Assembly (NCBI GenBank): GCA_022575985.1
Contig: JAKSXM010000014.1
Span: forward strand, 2,914,001 to 2,978,000
Source: Anagrus nilaparvatae
Lineage: Eukaryota; Arthropoda; Insecta; Hymenoptera; Mymaridae
Length of the DNA stretch: 64,000 nt
Direction: 5' to 3'
Shown here: in pieces, positions 54,691-64,000 of the stretch
Layout: each line of letters starts with the position of its first letter
Numbering within the stretch: the stretch's first letter is position 1
The notes under the pieces: generated by a model
What the model was told of the DNA's origin: nothing
Database searches by the model: none
Seen by the model: only the letters and a program-made list of their open reading frames with translations
Program-made: the position numbers and the translations under genes

Positions 54691-55530
54691 CTAAACTAAA
54701 GCCGAGGTTTGTGATAAATTAGTAACCGAAGTTTGAACTAAATTTTGTAACGAGGTTTGTGCCAATTTAGGGGTCGAGGTTTGTGCTAAATTGAATTTCG
54801 AGGTTTGAACTAAATTTTGTAACGAGGTTTGTGCCAATTTAGGGGTCGAGGTTTGTGCTAAATTGGGTTTCGAGGTTTGAACTAAATTTTGTAACGAGGT
54901 TTGTGCCAATTTAGGGGTCGAGGTTTGTGCTAAATTGGGTTTCGAGGTTTGAACTAAATTTTGTAACGAGGTTTGTGCCAATTTAGGGGTCGAAGTTTGT
55001 GCTAAATTGGGTTTCGAGGTTTGAACTAAATTTTGTAACGAGGTTTGTGCCAATTTAGGGGTCGAAGTTTGTGCTAAATTGGGTTTCGAGGTTTGAACTA
55101 AATTTACATTTGTTAAATTATTACTTATTGATTCTAAGACAAAACAATTTTTTTCTATTTCTTGAGTAAACGGAAATGAATTTTTTCCGATTTCCAAACA
55201 TTTATTACCAAAATTTAAATTAGCCTTAGTCTCATCTAAAAATGTATTACCAATCAAACCAACCTGATCAATAGGAAAATCATCTTTTACAATATGGAAA
55301 ACAGATTTGTAATCACCAAATTTCAAATATATTTTTCCTAAAGTTGGAACGGTTGGATCAGTAATACCACTTAATCTAATTATACAACTTCTATCCACTT
55401 TTAAATAATTGGGCACCGCAAAGTTTTTAATTAAATTTGCATTTGCACCCGAGTCTACTAAAAATAAATAAGGTTTTACAAGCGACTTTACATAAAAAAT
55501 TTTTAAAAAGAAAAAAACCTTTTTGAAAAT
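54691..55530 (-). pseudogene. pol: Retroviral-type aspartic protease with a repeat-rich tail, 5'-truncated
   Basis: The frame extends above the Met at 55416: FLVDSGANANLI, with the D-S-G active site at 55455-55447. GLIGNTFLDE (about 55235-55260 on the map) is the second hydrophobic-Gly motif. The C-terminal part is 72-bp repeats encoding NLVQTSKPNLAQTSTPKLAQ-type units, five times (54731-55105). The frame shifts near 54690 before the linker/RT frame. Upstream of about 55530 the element sequence stops, so gag and the 5' LTR are missing. Confidence 0.82.
54731..55105 (-). repeat. 72-bp in-frame tandem repeat (24 aa)
   Basis: GTTTGAACTAAATTTTG starts at 54731 (as GTTTGAACTA), 54803, 54875, 54947, 55019 and 55091. 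Each unit contains three QTS tripeptides. Multiples of three keep the frame. Confidence 0.95.
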
Positions 55531-55539
55531 TAAAGTTTA

Positions 55540-56420
55540 TACAAAATTATTGAGACCTATAAGACCTATTTTTAATATACAATTTCAATTTTTGCTGCAA
55601 CTTAAAAATTAGTCATTTTGGGCCAAAATGGGCCTTAGGTTTATTAACTATTACGATGAGAGAATCGGTGATGAAAAATTGCGAGTAACGAGAATTAAAA
55701 GGTGTAATTTATACAAAAAAAATGAGACCTACTGGATGTATTTTGGTTGAATTGCAAGATGACAGTATTATTTGGAAAATTGCCTAAAAACCATATTTTA
55801 TGTAATTGTCGTAACACTTGAACTAAACTAGCACCCTTAAAAAGAATCTAAGTAATTAATTCTGCGCTAGCTAGAAAAGTACAAAAATATGATAATTTAC
55901 CTTTTTAGTGGTTCAGAAAAGTTCTCTGTACGCTTTACAGTCATTTAACTCAAAAAAATGCTAAATTTGGAAAATCAAGCTACAATATTTGGTCCATTAC
56001 TCTGAATCCATTAAAAATAAATAAAAATAACCTCATCGTTTTAAAAATGATTTCTACTCTACATTTATTTACAGTGTCTAAAAGAGGGTTTTTTTATAAT
56101 TTTCAATAAAACGCTACAACTTCCCATGTTAACCAAAACACATCTGGTTTGTTTCATTTTTTTGTTTTAAGTGTCACCTTTCGTACGCCAGAAAGCGCAA
56201 TTTTTCATCATGAATTCTCTCATCACTATAGCCAATTAACTAATTTTTTGCTATAAATGACCAATTTTTAAATTGCTGCCAAATTTGTAATTTTTGACGA
56301 AATTAGGTTTTATTAGTCTCAAAAAATTTCCACAAGCTTCAAGTTTCTAACAATTTTTTACTCGTCTCATTTCCTTGAGTCGTTTTTAAGAAATGGCCCT
56401 TCAAAGTTACACCTAAAATC
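55540..56420. repeat. Fold-back element related to 16.9-17.3 kb
   Basis: Left part (GGGCCAAAATGGGCC, TGAGAGAATCGGTGATGAAAAATTGCG) is mirrored at 56195-56280 (CGCAATTTTTCATCATGAATTCTCTCATCA). The block at 56270-56390 (AATTGCTGCCAAA.TT..AATTTTTGACGA, CTTCAAGTTTCTAACAATTTTTTACTCG) resembles 16960-17060. It abuts the truncated end of the gypsy element. Confidence 0.6.
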
Positions 56421-57689
56421 ATGGTACCTTTAAGAGGAACCAGTTATTGTTTCATATAATTGATTATTTCTATTAGCATATTGATATATTGCATACAATT
56501 TGCTATTTTCATATCTTGTAATTATCACCTATGATAGGTGTTAAGAACCTAAACTCAAACTGTTCCGATTCCCTAAACGTGTATTATTTTATAGGCCCCT
56601 AAATCGAAAATAATCGGGGGATCGAGCAAAAAAATCTTGATAAAAAGAAAATAAGACACACTCTAGTAGATATGTATGTATGTACGTATGTACGTCTGTA
56701 AGCGGCGATATTTCACATTTGATTGCAACCATTATGATATTAAGACCTATTTTTTTTTTTTTTTAATTTTTTTAGTCAAAAAATCTTAAACTACTTTTTT
56801 TTTTTTTAATTTGTATTTAATACCTCATTTATTTCTAAGAAAGTACTTATATTTGAAATAATGGTTTTTACTCGATTGCTCAAATCTGATAATTAAGTTT
56901 ATGAAATTTTTTTTGGATTGGAGATAACGAGTAAAAACGATAATTCTAGATATGATATTAGTACTTTCATAGAAAAAAATTAAGTAATACGTCCAAGAAG
57001 AAAAAAAAATTGATATTTTTTTACTTTTTAATGCAAAAAAATTTTGAGAAAAAATTTCCAAAAAATTAAATATCAGATCCAAAAATTGACCATAAACTAT
57101 ATTTCTAAAACTAGTACTCCGATAGAAAAAAATTTGGTACTACTTCCAAATAGAAAAAAATTTTGGTATTTTTTGTATTTTTTGGTGAAAAAAAATTAAA
57201 AAAAAAAAAAAACACTTACACATACAGATTTACCGAACATGTTTTCCTACAGCTGAAGGATAGGTATGATGCATAAAGATTATGCAACAGTACTTTACAA
57301 TTTGCTATTCTTATATTTTGTAATTCTAAACCCAAACTATTCTGATTCCCTAAACGTGTATTATTCTAGGTCTCTAAATCGAAAACATTTTAAGTCTCTA
57401 AACCCGGATTATTATAAGTAATTGTTCTAAATCCCATTTTACCCCCCCCCCCCACCTTAAATCGTATACTTTTGAACCCCCTCTCTTGATTTTCAGATTT
57501 CCAGGGTACCCCTCTCTATAAACATGTTCGATGTTAAAATAAATGGAGAAATTCCAATAGAATTTTATCAAATTAAATTTTAATTGTATTTAATTGGAAT
57601 CAATTTTAACATTTAAAAATTAGATTTAATTATGACTAAAATTATCGGATTTCAATCTAGTTGCTTTTTATTTCAATTAATCGTGATTT
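56421..57689. other. AT-rich stretch with minisatellite remnants
   Basis: 56535-56625 and 57305-57430 carry CCCTAAACGTGTATTATT..CTAAATCGAAAA, related to 33.9-34.6 kb. A TATGTATGTACG run lies at 56669-56695. A C-run lies at 57442-57455. No gene. Confidence 0.45.
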
Positions 57690-58390
57690 CCTTAAAACCC
57701 CAAAACTTAATTTAAATGTCAAAAATTGAAAAGATTTTCAGAATTTCATGTCTGCTATTTTGGAAAAACCAACAAACTTTCTTTGCAAATCATTTTTTCG
57801 ATGTTATTTTTAATATAAATATTTTTAACCAAATCCGGATTCCTACTTACAAGAATAAATTTTCATTTTTTTAAAGTTTTTTTCAAATTTTATGTCCGAC
57901 ATCTTGGAAAATCGAAGGGTGGAAATTAGAAATTTTTTTTCAAAAATAATTCGTCCCGTTGATTTGTTTAAAAATAAAAAAAAAAAAAAATAAAAAAAAA
58001 ATAAGTCATTATTGGGCTTAAGAACCCCCTGAAATGTTTAAAACGTAGTTTAATTAATTCTTCCACCACTATCTTGGGAAATCGAAAAAAAAAATTTCTT
58101 ATCATTGATCTTTAACCAGCCATCTTGGAAAAACGGAAAATTATTTAAGAATGAAAATTTGAAATTTTTTATCGAAAATTCATTGTTGTTAAGCTCAAGA
58201 ATTATGCGTAAATCTAATTTTTTGTTTATTTTTTTAATCTGGAATTTTGGAAAGTCGAAAAAATTTTCCGCTTTTGACAAAATAAAAATGTCAACAAAAA
58301 TATTTTTTTCTCGTTCTTAAAACCCCATCAGAGTTAATTAAAATGTCAAAAATTGAAAAGGTTTTCAGAATTTCATGTCAATACAATAAT
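57690..58390. repeat. AAGATGGC repeat family, third locus
   Basis: 58045-58385 is the reverse complement of 32570-32910. TCAAAAATTGAAAAG.TTTTCAG occurs at both 57719 and 58343. CATCTTGGAAAA occurs at 57901 and 58122. Small ORFs on both strands are repeat readings. Confidence 0.7.
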
Positions 58391-58973
58391 GTTTACAATG
58401 GTTAGAGTACAAAATAATATGCTTATAATAGTTGAATTACAATATTAAAGTTTTTAGGATAATTTCAAGTTAATATGCTTATAATAGGGAGTACAATAGT
58501 AAAAAGTTTAAAGTTTTACTTAAAATAATTTAAGAAAATACAATTATTCAAAATATTTTAAAATAATTGAGATGGAAATAGTAATTTTATGTGATATAAC
58601 AATATATAATAAAACTGAATATAATAAAAAGTAAAGTAATTAAGATTAGGACGTTAGTTGTATAATAAAATTTATATATTTATTTTATAAATCTAGTTAG
58701 AAAAATTGAGAATGAATATATAAAAAGTTTTATAATAAATAAATTTCTATATTAAATTATTTTATAAAATTAAAATCTTTAAGAAGACATGTTTCTGTGT
58801 TTTTCCCTTGGATCTTTATGGTAGAAATTTGTTTCATATTAGATGATGCTAGTGTTATCTGAAATCAATCTATATAAATTAGTTTTTAAAACCCCCGAGA
58901 CAATATATACCCAAAACTTGGAGTACGTAGGGATAAGTGGTGAGGTTTCAAATTTTATGAGTTTTGAATGGAA
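58391..58973. other. AT-rich stretch
   Basis: No gene or strong repeat seen. Confidence 0.35.
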
Positions 58974-59313
58974 AAAGGGTTTAAAATTGATAAATTTTAT
59001 AAATTTTCAATGTAATTTGATTTATAAAATAAGAGTTTACTGAAAATATTGGAAAAATCATTTAATTTTTGCAAGTATTATGAATTAAAGGGTTTAAAAT
59101 TGATAAATTTTATAAAATTTTTATGTAATTTGATTTGTAAAATAGTAATTTATTGAAAATATTGAAAAAATCATTTAATTTTGGCAATTATTATGGATTA
59201 AAGGGTTTAAAATTGATAAATATAATAAGATTTTCAAGTATTTTGGTTTATAAAATGGTAATTTTTTAGAAATATTGGAAAAATCGTTCAATTCTTATAA
59301 TTATTATAGATTA
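58974..59313. repeat. 113-bp tandem repeat, three units
   Basis: AAAGGGTTTAAAATTGATAA begins at 58974, 59087 and 59200; a fourth start (AAAGGGGGTC) at 59313 diverges at once. Period exactly 113. Confidence 0.92.
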
Positions 59314-59504
59314 AAGGGGGTCTACTCGGAACCTACACATTTCGAACTTACACATCTATTTTCTTACACATTTCATTACACGAAAAAAATATTACACATT
59401 AAATAAATTAGTAAAATAAATCTTACACAAGTGTAGGAAAATTAATAATTAAATATTTTATATATTTTTATAATTTTCATATTGTTTTACAATTAAAAAT
59501 TTTT
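59314..59504. repeat. TTACACAT-rich stretch
   Basis: CTACACATTT, TTACACATC, TTACACATTT, TTACACGA, TTACACATT and TTACACAAG recur at irregular spacing in 59336-59435. Simple degenerate repeat. Confidence 0.55.
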
Positions 59505-61602
59505 TGCTCGATCAACGAACCCTCGGACTTGCGAACTATTTTTTCAAGACTAAAAATAAAAATTTTCATTTTATCAAAACTTATCACTATCTTTTAAAAT
59601 TTTTCTTTTTCTATTATAAGTAATGTCTACTATTATTCGAAGCTGCGTTAATCGCTATATTGTATGTATAGTGTCTAGACGCTAGAAACTAAATCCAGGC
59701 TCGTGAGGCGGTTCATTTAAATGCGTTTCCCATTTATTAACTATCCGTCTACTAGAAAGGTTGTACTATTAACGCTTGATTATCAATTTTTAAAAATAAT
59801 TTCTCATAATGGTAAACAGTACGAAAAAAGATAACTAGTGAATCTGCTAGCGCCGATCACAATAAGGCTCATTTTTTTGTCAAAGAACAATTACCAAAAA
59901 TTATCGAAGAAGGTGGTTATACTCAAGATCAAATTTTCAATGTTGATGAGACAGGTTTGTACTGGAAAAGGATGCCTGATCGTACATATATCGTTAAAGA
60001 AGAAAAAACACAATCAGGATACAAAGCTGCAAAAGACAGAGTCACTTTATTGTTAGGGAGAAATGCGTCAGGAAACTGTAAGCTAATGCCTCTTTTTATT
60101 CATCGTTCAGAAAATCCCAGAGCTTTACAAAATGTTCCAAAAGAAAACTTACCTGTCATTTACAAATGGAATTCTAAGGCATGGGTAAATTTCATAGTTT
60201 TTGATGATTGGTTTAAAGATTATTTTATACCTGAAGTTAAAACTTACTGCCAGGAAAATGACATTCCGTTCGAAATTTTGCTTTTGCTTGATAATGCTCC
60301 AGGCCATCCGATAAATTTAAATATGCATGATCCAAATGTCAATGTTGTTTTTATGCCATCTAACACTACCTCTTTAATTCAGCCTATGGATCAAGGTGTA
60401 ATTGTAACATTTAAAAGAATTTATTTACGGGAAACTTTTAAGCAAGCAATTCATGATATTGATTCAGATAAGGCCAAAAAGACAACATTAAAAGACTTTT
60501 GGTCAAATTTTTCAATTTATAATGCAATTGAAAATGTGGATACAGCATGGAACGAGATGAAGAAGAAGACTATGAAGAAGACTTGGAAAAATTTGTGCCC
60601 TCAATTTTTTGTTGAAGAAAAAGAAAACAATGACCCAAAATCAACATCTAATAAGGAACAGGATGACGAAGAAAATCAAGAAGTTATTCAAAATATTTTA
60701 AGTTTAGGAAAAAAATTAGATTTGCCATTGGATGAAATTGATATCAATGAACTTGTTGCAAGTCATGCTGAAAAATTGAGTAACGAGGATTTGTTAGAAC
60801 TTGATGAGCATGAAAAAGAACTTAACAAAAACTCCGATATTTCAGAGGGACAAGTTCTAAGACAATTGAATGCTAAAAAGCTAGAAGAGGGTTTTAGTCT
60901 CTTGGAACAAGCTCTAAAATGCTTTGAGATTCAAGATTCTGATCAAGAGAGGTTTAAAAATGTGTCTTTAATTGCAAGAAATTCATTATTGTGTTACAAA
61001 ACGATTCTGCAGGAAAAAAAACAGTCTGCAAAACAAACAAGCATAAAAAATTATTTTAATCAAGTTGAAAAACAAAAATAGAAATTTTTTTTTAATTCTC
61101 ATAAACTGCAAGCAAACGGTCCTTTTTAGGGCCAAAACTTGGGTATACCCATAAAAATATAATTTTTAACCATACTTATATCAACGATGTAAGCAGTTCA
61201 AAGTCTGTGTAAAATGGGATGAAAAATTATATTTTTAAAAATTGATCTGATTAAGCTTTGAATAAATATTATAATATTTTGTCTTTTGTGTTGTTTTTAA
61301 AATATTCAAATTATTAATCTTTTTTTTGTGCATCATAAATTTTATTTTCTTTTTTAATTCGGAAATTCTTTTAAAATTTTAAAATAATATAAATATTAAT
61401 ATTTAAACTATATAATCCTATAAACATAAGCCGCGTAATACCTTTTACGCCCCGCTTTAATTATATCTCTTTATTTTATCTCATGTTTTACTGTCTACAT
61501 GCGTCTATAAGCCTCTCTATTGTTTTACTCCTCACCTCACGAACTCCTCGATTTACGAACAAACTGTCGATCCCAAAAAGTTCCTATGTTGAGGAGCTAC
61601 TG
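59505..61602 (+). mobile_element. Tigger/pogo-type DNA transposon, internally deleted, left end damaged
   Basis: The right terminus at 61602 reads CAGTAGCTCCTCAACATAGG on the minus strand, with TA at 61603-61604. In repeat X copy 1 (about 29975) the uninterrupted site reads AGAGTACAAG, confirming insertion at TA. The left side retains subterminal sequence (ATCAACGAACCCTCGGACTTGCG, shown 59515-59537) but no CAGT end or matching flank, so the left terminus is lost. It carries a transposase lacking its DNA-binding part. Confidence 0.8.
59809..61081 (+). pseudogene. Tigger-type transposase (DDE domain), N-terminal DNA-binding region deleted
   Basis: ATG 59809 starts MVNSTKK; the reading then jumps, with a frame change near 59830, into TSESASADHNKAHFF. 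The missing part would be the helix-turn-helix/CENP-B region (about 170-200 aa). From there the frame is open to 61081. Catalytic sites: FNVDETGLYW (59939), LLLLDNAPGHP (about 60285), and MPSNTTSLIQPMDQGVI (about 60355), the DDD pattern of pogo/Tigger. The C-terminal approximately 170 aa are acidic and Lys-rich, ending KQTSIKNYFNQ. The TTG at 59957 is not a start. Without the DNA-binding part it should not transpose. Confidence 0.88.
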
Positions 61603-62060
61603 TACAAGCTATTTTCATAGTTGAGAACATTGCTCGTTAATGAAAATTATGTATTGATTAATACAGTGATGCACATTTAATTTTGCGATAATTTAAAGTT
61701 GAAGAGAGATCTTGGTTGGGAAAAAAATGAATATTGCTGTAGTATTGTAATAAATATTGTACATGTGTTAATGAATTGATTAATTGGTTATCCTTTTTCT
61801 CACTCCATGCGACTTAGTATAACTTATAAAGTGCAATTATGCTGTTTTTAAGATTAGCTATTATGAAAATATTATGTTATTTCAGGGTCATGGGCAAAAC
61901 TCTATGCGATCAAAGGTTATAAAAATTTTATTACTATAATTGTCTGGCAAAATTTTCCTTTCAAATTTTTTTTTGTTGTTAGCTATTTATTATTTGTTAT
62001 TAAAGTTTTCGTTATTCATTTTTGTGTTAAGAAGAAAAAGATTAAAAAAATACACACACA
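61603..62060 (+). repeat. Repeat X, copy 2
   Basis: Reverse complement of 29820-30003 joined to 27640-27979. It serves as the unfilled site for the 27980-29819 element, and is itself interrupted at its left by the Tigger. Confidence 0.72.
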
Positions 62061-62417
62061 TGTATATGTATATTTGTAATTTATTATTATTATTAATATC
62101 GTTTATTCTCATATATTAAGAATTTCAAGGAGCTTTGTACAAACTTAATTTATGCGAATATATGTATAGAAAAGACTGTAAAATATTTATTTAGACTAAT
62201 TTAGTTGACAAGGGTGGTCTTCTACAAGTTCCCTTCTACAAGGCAACAATAAAAGATTACATACTAGTCTAGAGTGATTTTATTAAGATATATTTAGATT
62301 ACGTTTATGATTGGATGCTTAAGTGATAACTGTAAACTAATAATAGTTATTTATTAGGTATCTATATAGTAGGTTTATGGTAAATATGGATATATATATG
62401 CTTAGTATAAGAAATTT

Positions 62418-62451
<34 letters not shown>
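62061..62451. repeat. AT-rich stretch ending in (AT)n
   Basis: ATATATAT run at about 62418-62451. No gene. Confidence 0.6.
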
Positions 62452-62452
<1 letters not shown>

Positions 62453-63378
62453 TAGCATAGGTGTGAGGGGGGGCTCCGCCCCCCCTGATCTATTCCCGGT
62501 GTTGTTGTTATTTATTTTTTATTATTATCATGTTGTTATTGTCCAAAATATATATCAATGTCAAAAAAAATTAACGCCTTGAAATAAGCTAAAATTTTTT
62601 TCTTAATGTAGACCTTTTACCAGTTCAAATGTAACCAATAAGATAAAATTTGTAGTAAATTCAAAGGAATGGTGTAATTTTGAAAATGGGTCAGATCAGG
62701 CTATTTTTGGACCTTTGAACAGACATATTTCGGGCCCATGAGGTGCTAGAGGACTAAAACTTTGGCTGAAGGACTTTTTTATCACCCCAAACTATACCCT
62801 AAAATTTGAGTTGAATATATATAATATATAGTAAAAAATTTTATTATTTTTTTTTTTAATCTTAAAGCAACGTACGTTTTTAATAAAAATTTAACTTAGT
62901 ACGCATAAATTACATTTTAATATAGAATATAAATTACATTATAATATACACAGATCCACAAATAAATGATTAGAAATACCATAAAAATAAAAAAAATGAA
63001 AAAAATTTTTTTACCAGCTTTAAAAATATTTTATAAAATTTTAAAGATACCTCCGTTTTGAATATAAATTTCAGAGAATACGTAAAAATTAGTGCTGAAT
63101 CGAATACTATGAAGTGCGATAGCTAAAGTTTTCGATAGTCTCGAGATATTTCAATTTTTGTTAAAATTTTTAAAAAATGTTATCAAGTTCAAAAATACTA
63201 AAAATTAAATATCTCAAAAACTACGACAGTTAATCAGAAAATATAGGGCCTATGTCACCCGCAGACTTTTTATCTTTATTTTGACACCGGTTTCATGCCA
63301 ATTGGTTCGGCGGTTCTTGCGTGATGAGTGGACAGACAGACAAACAAATAAATTTTCAAATATATATAGTATTAAGAT
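62452..63378. mobile_element. Unclassified insertion with GC-rich hairpin and LINE/SINE-like end
   Basis: Starts after (AT)n with ACTAGCATAGG and a GGGGGGCTCCGCCCCCC hairpin (about 62469-62487). It ends with ATTGGTTCGGCGGTTCTTGC, then GTGATGAGTGGACAGACAGAC and TATATATAGTATTAAG. This end type is common in insect RTE-like or SINE insertions and a similar GACAGACAAAC tail occurs near 22750. No coding frame. Confidence 0.45.
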
Positions 63379-64000
63379 ATGAGTAAAAATAATTTTAAAA
63401 GATCATAATCTGATTATAGTTTTCAACCTAAAATTATGTAAATATTTAAAAGATTTTTATTGAACTTGTATGTGAAAAAAAAAATTATTTAAATCTGTAA
63501 GTTAATCTGTGTTTTCCACTGGTTTTCACAGATATTTAAGGATGTCTGAGAGAAATTCGAATTAACCTGCTAACATCGTAATAAATGTTTTTTAAACTAA
63601 CACATATAAAATTTTCTGCATATACGTAAAACTTTGAGATAAAAAGTAAAAAAAAGTAGAATAAAATATTGTGCTTCGGAAATACTTGCTCTTATGCATT
63701 ATATTTATTAGAACTTTATAAAATTTTCATAGTTAAAAACACTGTATTATTTTTCAAATCATACTTATAAAAAATAAATTATATTTTTGTATTTGTTTAT
63801 TTATATCGTTTGTCAATTTATAGCTGAAGTCGTTATTATTTTTTTTTGTATTCATAGAATAATATAAGAAAGGTAAAATAAAATCAATTACGTTTACTCC
63901 TACTAAGGGCCAAAATCCATTCCTTATAAAAGGGATATTAACTTAAATATTTCACCCAATAAAAAGATATTACTAGCTCACCTTAGCAATAAATTTTAGT
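63379..64000. other. AT-rich stretch to window end
   Basis: No gene or repeat recognised. Confidence 0.35.

Larger units (their letters stand above)
39343..55530 (-). mobile_element. Giant Ty3/gypsy-type env-bearing element with antisense cargo genes (5' part missing)
   Basis: Minus strand order: protease (about 55.5 kb), RT, RNase H, integrase, chuvirus-type glycoprotein (env1), F-like Env (env2), then plus-strand genes (JmjC/C2H2 and Trp-rich), then polypurine tract and 3' LTR. No PPT or LTR is visible between env2 and 39.98 kb. Gag and the 5' LTR are absent; homology ends near 55530 beside another repeat. Pol and both env carry stops or frameshifts, so this copy is dead. That the LTR belongs to the same element as pol/env is inferred from strand, order and absence of another boundary; without the 5' LTR it is not proven. 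Confidence 0.6.

Overview
This is AT-rich eukaryotic DNA, almost certainly from an insect genome. Supporting signs are R1-clade LINEs with APE endonuclease, BEL/Pao and Ty3/gypsy LTR elements, Penelope-like elements (PLEs), a Tigger/pogo element, spliceosomal introns ending in long T runs before AG, and a neuropeptide exon that fits allatotropin. The FKP...A.GF-amide core of that peptide is closest to the hymenopteran form, so a wasp or other hymenopteran is my best guess, held loosely. There is no prokaryotic or organellar content. Most of the window is transposon-derived; ordinary host coding sequence is close to absent.

Layout. 1-6.4 kb: R1-clade RT fragment (A), then AT-rich DNA with fold-back elements. 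6.4-10.3 kb: a decayed but nearly full-coding R1-clade LINE (B, minus strand) with a second 3' fragment (C) behind it. 10.4-13.6 kb: a complete young BEL/Pao-type LTR element with gag only, 463-bp LTRs and a 5-bp target duplication. 13.6-19.9 kb: fold-backs, an allatotropin-like gene (15.76-16.2 kb), an R1 3' fragment (D) and dispersed repeats. 19.9-22.3 kb: PLE-1 with about 0.9-kb inverted arms. 22.8-25.7 kb: R1 copy E with an intact 3' end, then a decayed 5' part of another R1-clade family (F). 25.98-27.5 kb: an array of head-to-tail and inverted 400-bp units flanked by a 12-bp target duplication. 27.6-30.1 kb: repeat X split by a 1.84-kb TA-flanked inverted-repeat element. 30.1-35 kb: repeats. 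35.0-38.15 kb: PLE-2 with an intact 884-aa RT/GIY-YIG ORF.

39.3-55.5 kb is the most interesting part. A minus-strand 3' LTR and polypurine tract (39.34-40.0 kb) are followed by two plus-strand, intron-containing genes: a JmjC/C2H2 protein at 40.7-43.3 kb and a Trp-rich 97-aa protein at 43.7-45.5 kb. Then, on the minus strand, come two unrelated envelope genes (an F-like Env and a chuvirus-type glycoprotein), and gypsy integrase, RNase H, RT and protease. I see no other polypurine tract or LTR between the envelope genes and 39.98 kb. The simplest reading is one very large 5'-truncated gypsy-type element that carries two env genes and antisense, intron-bearing cargo. The pol genes carry stops and frameshifts, and a small PLE fragment (PLE-3) sits in the integrase with a 9-bp target duplication. 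55.5-59.3 kb: fold-backs and tandem repeats. 59.5-61.6 kb: a Tigger transposase missing its N-terminal DNA-binding region, inserted in a second copy of repeat X. 62.4-64 kb: microsatellite and one more insertion.

All three PLEs carry the same hammerhead-like core (CTGANGA, a GG..CC stem, GAAA). Nested insertions with matching empty sites give a relative chronology for several events.
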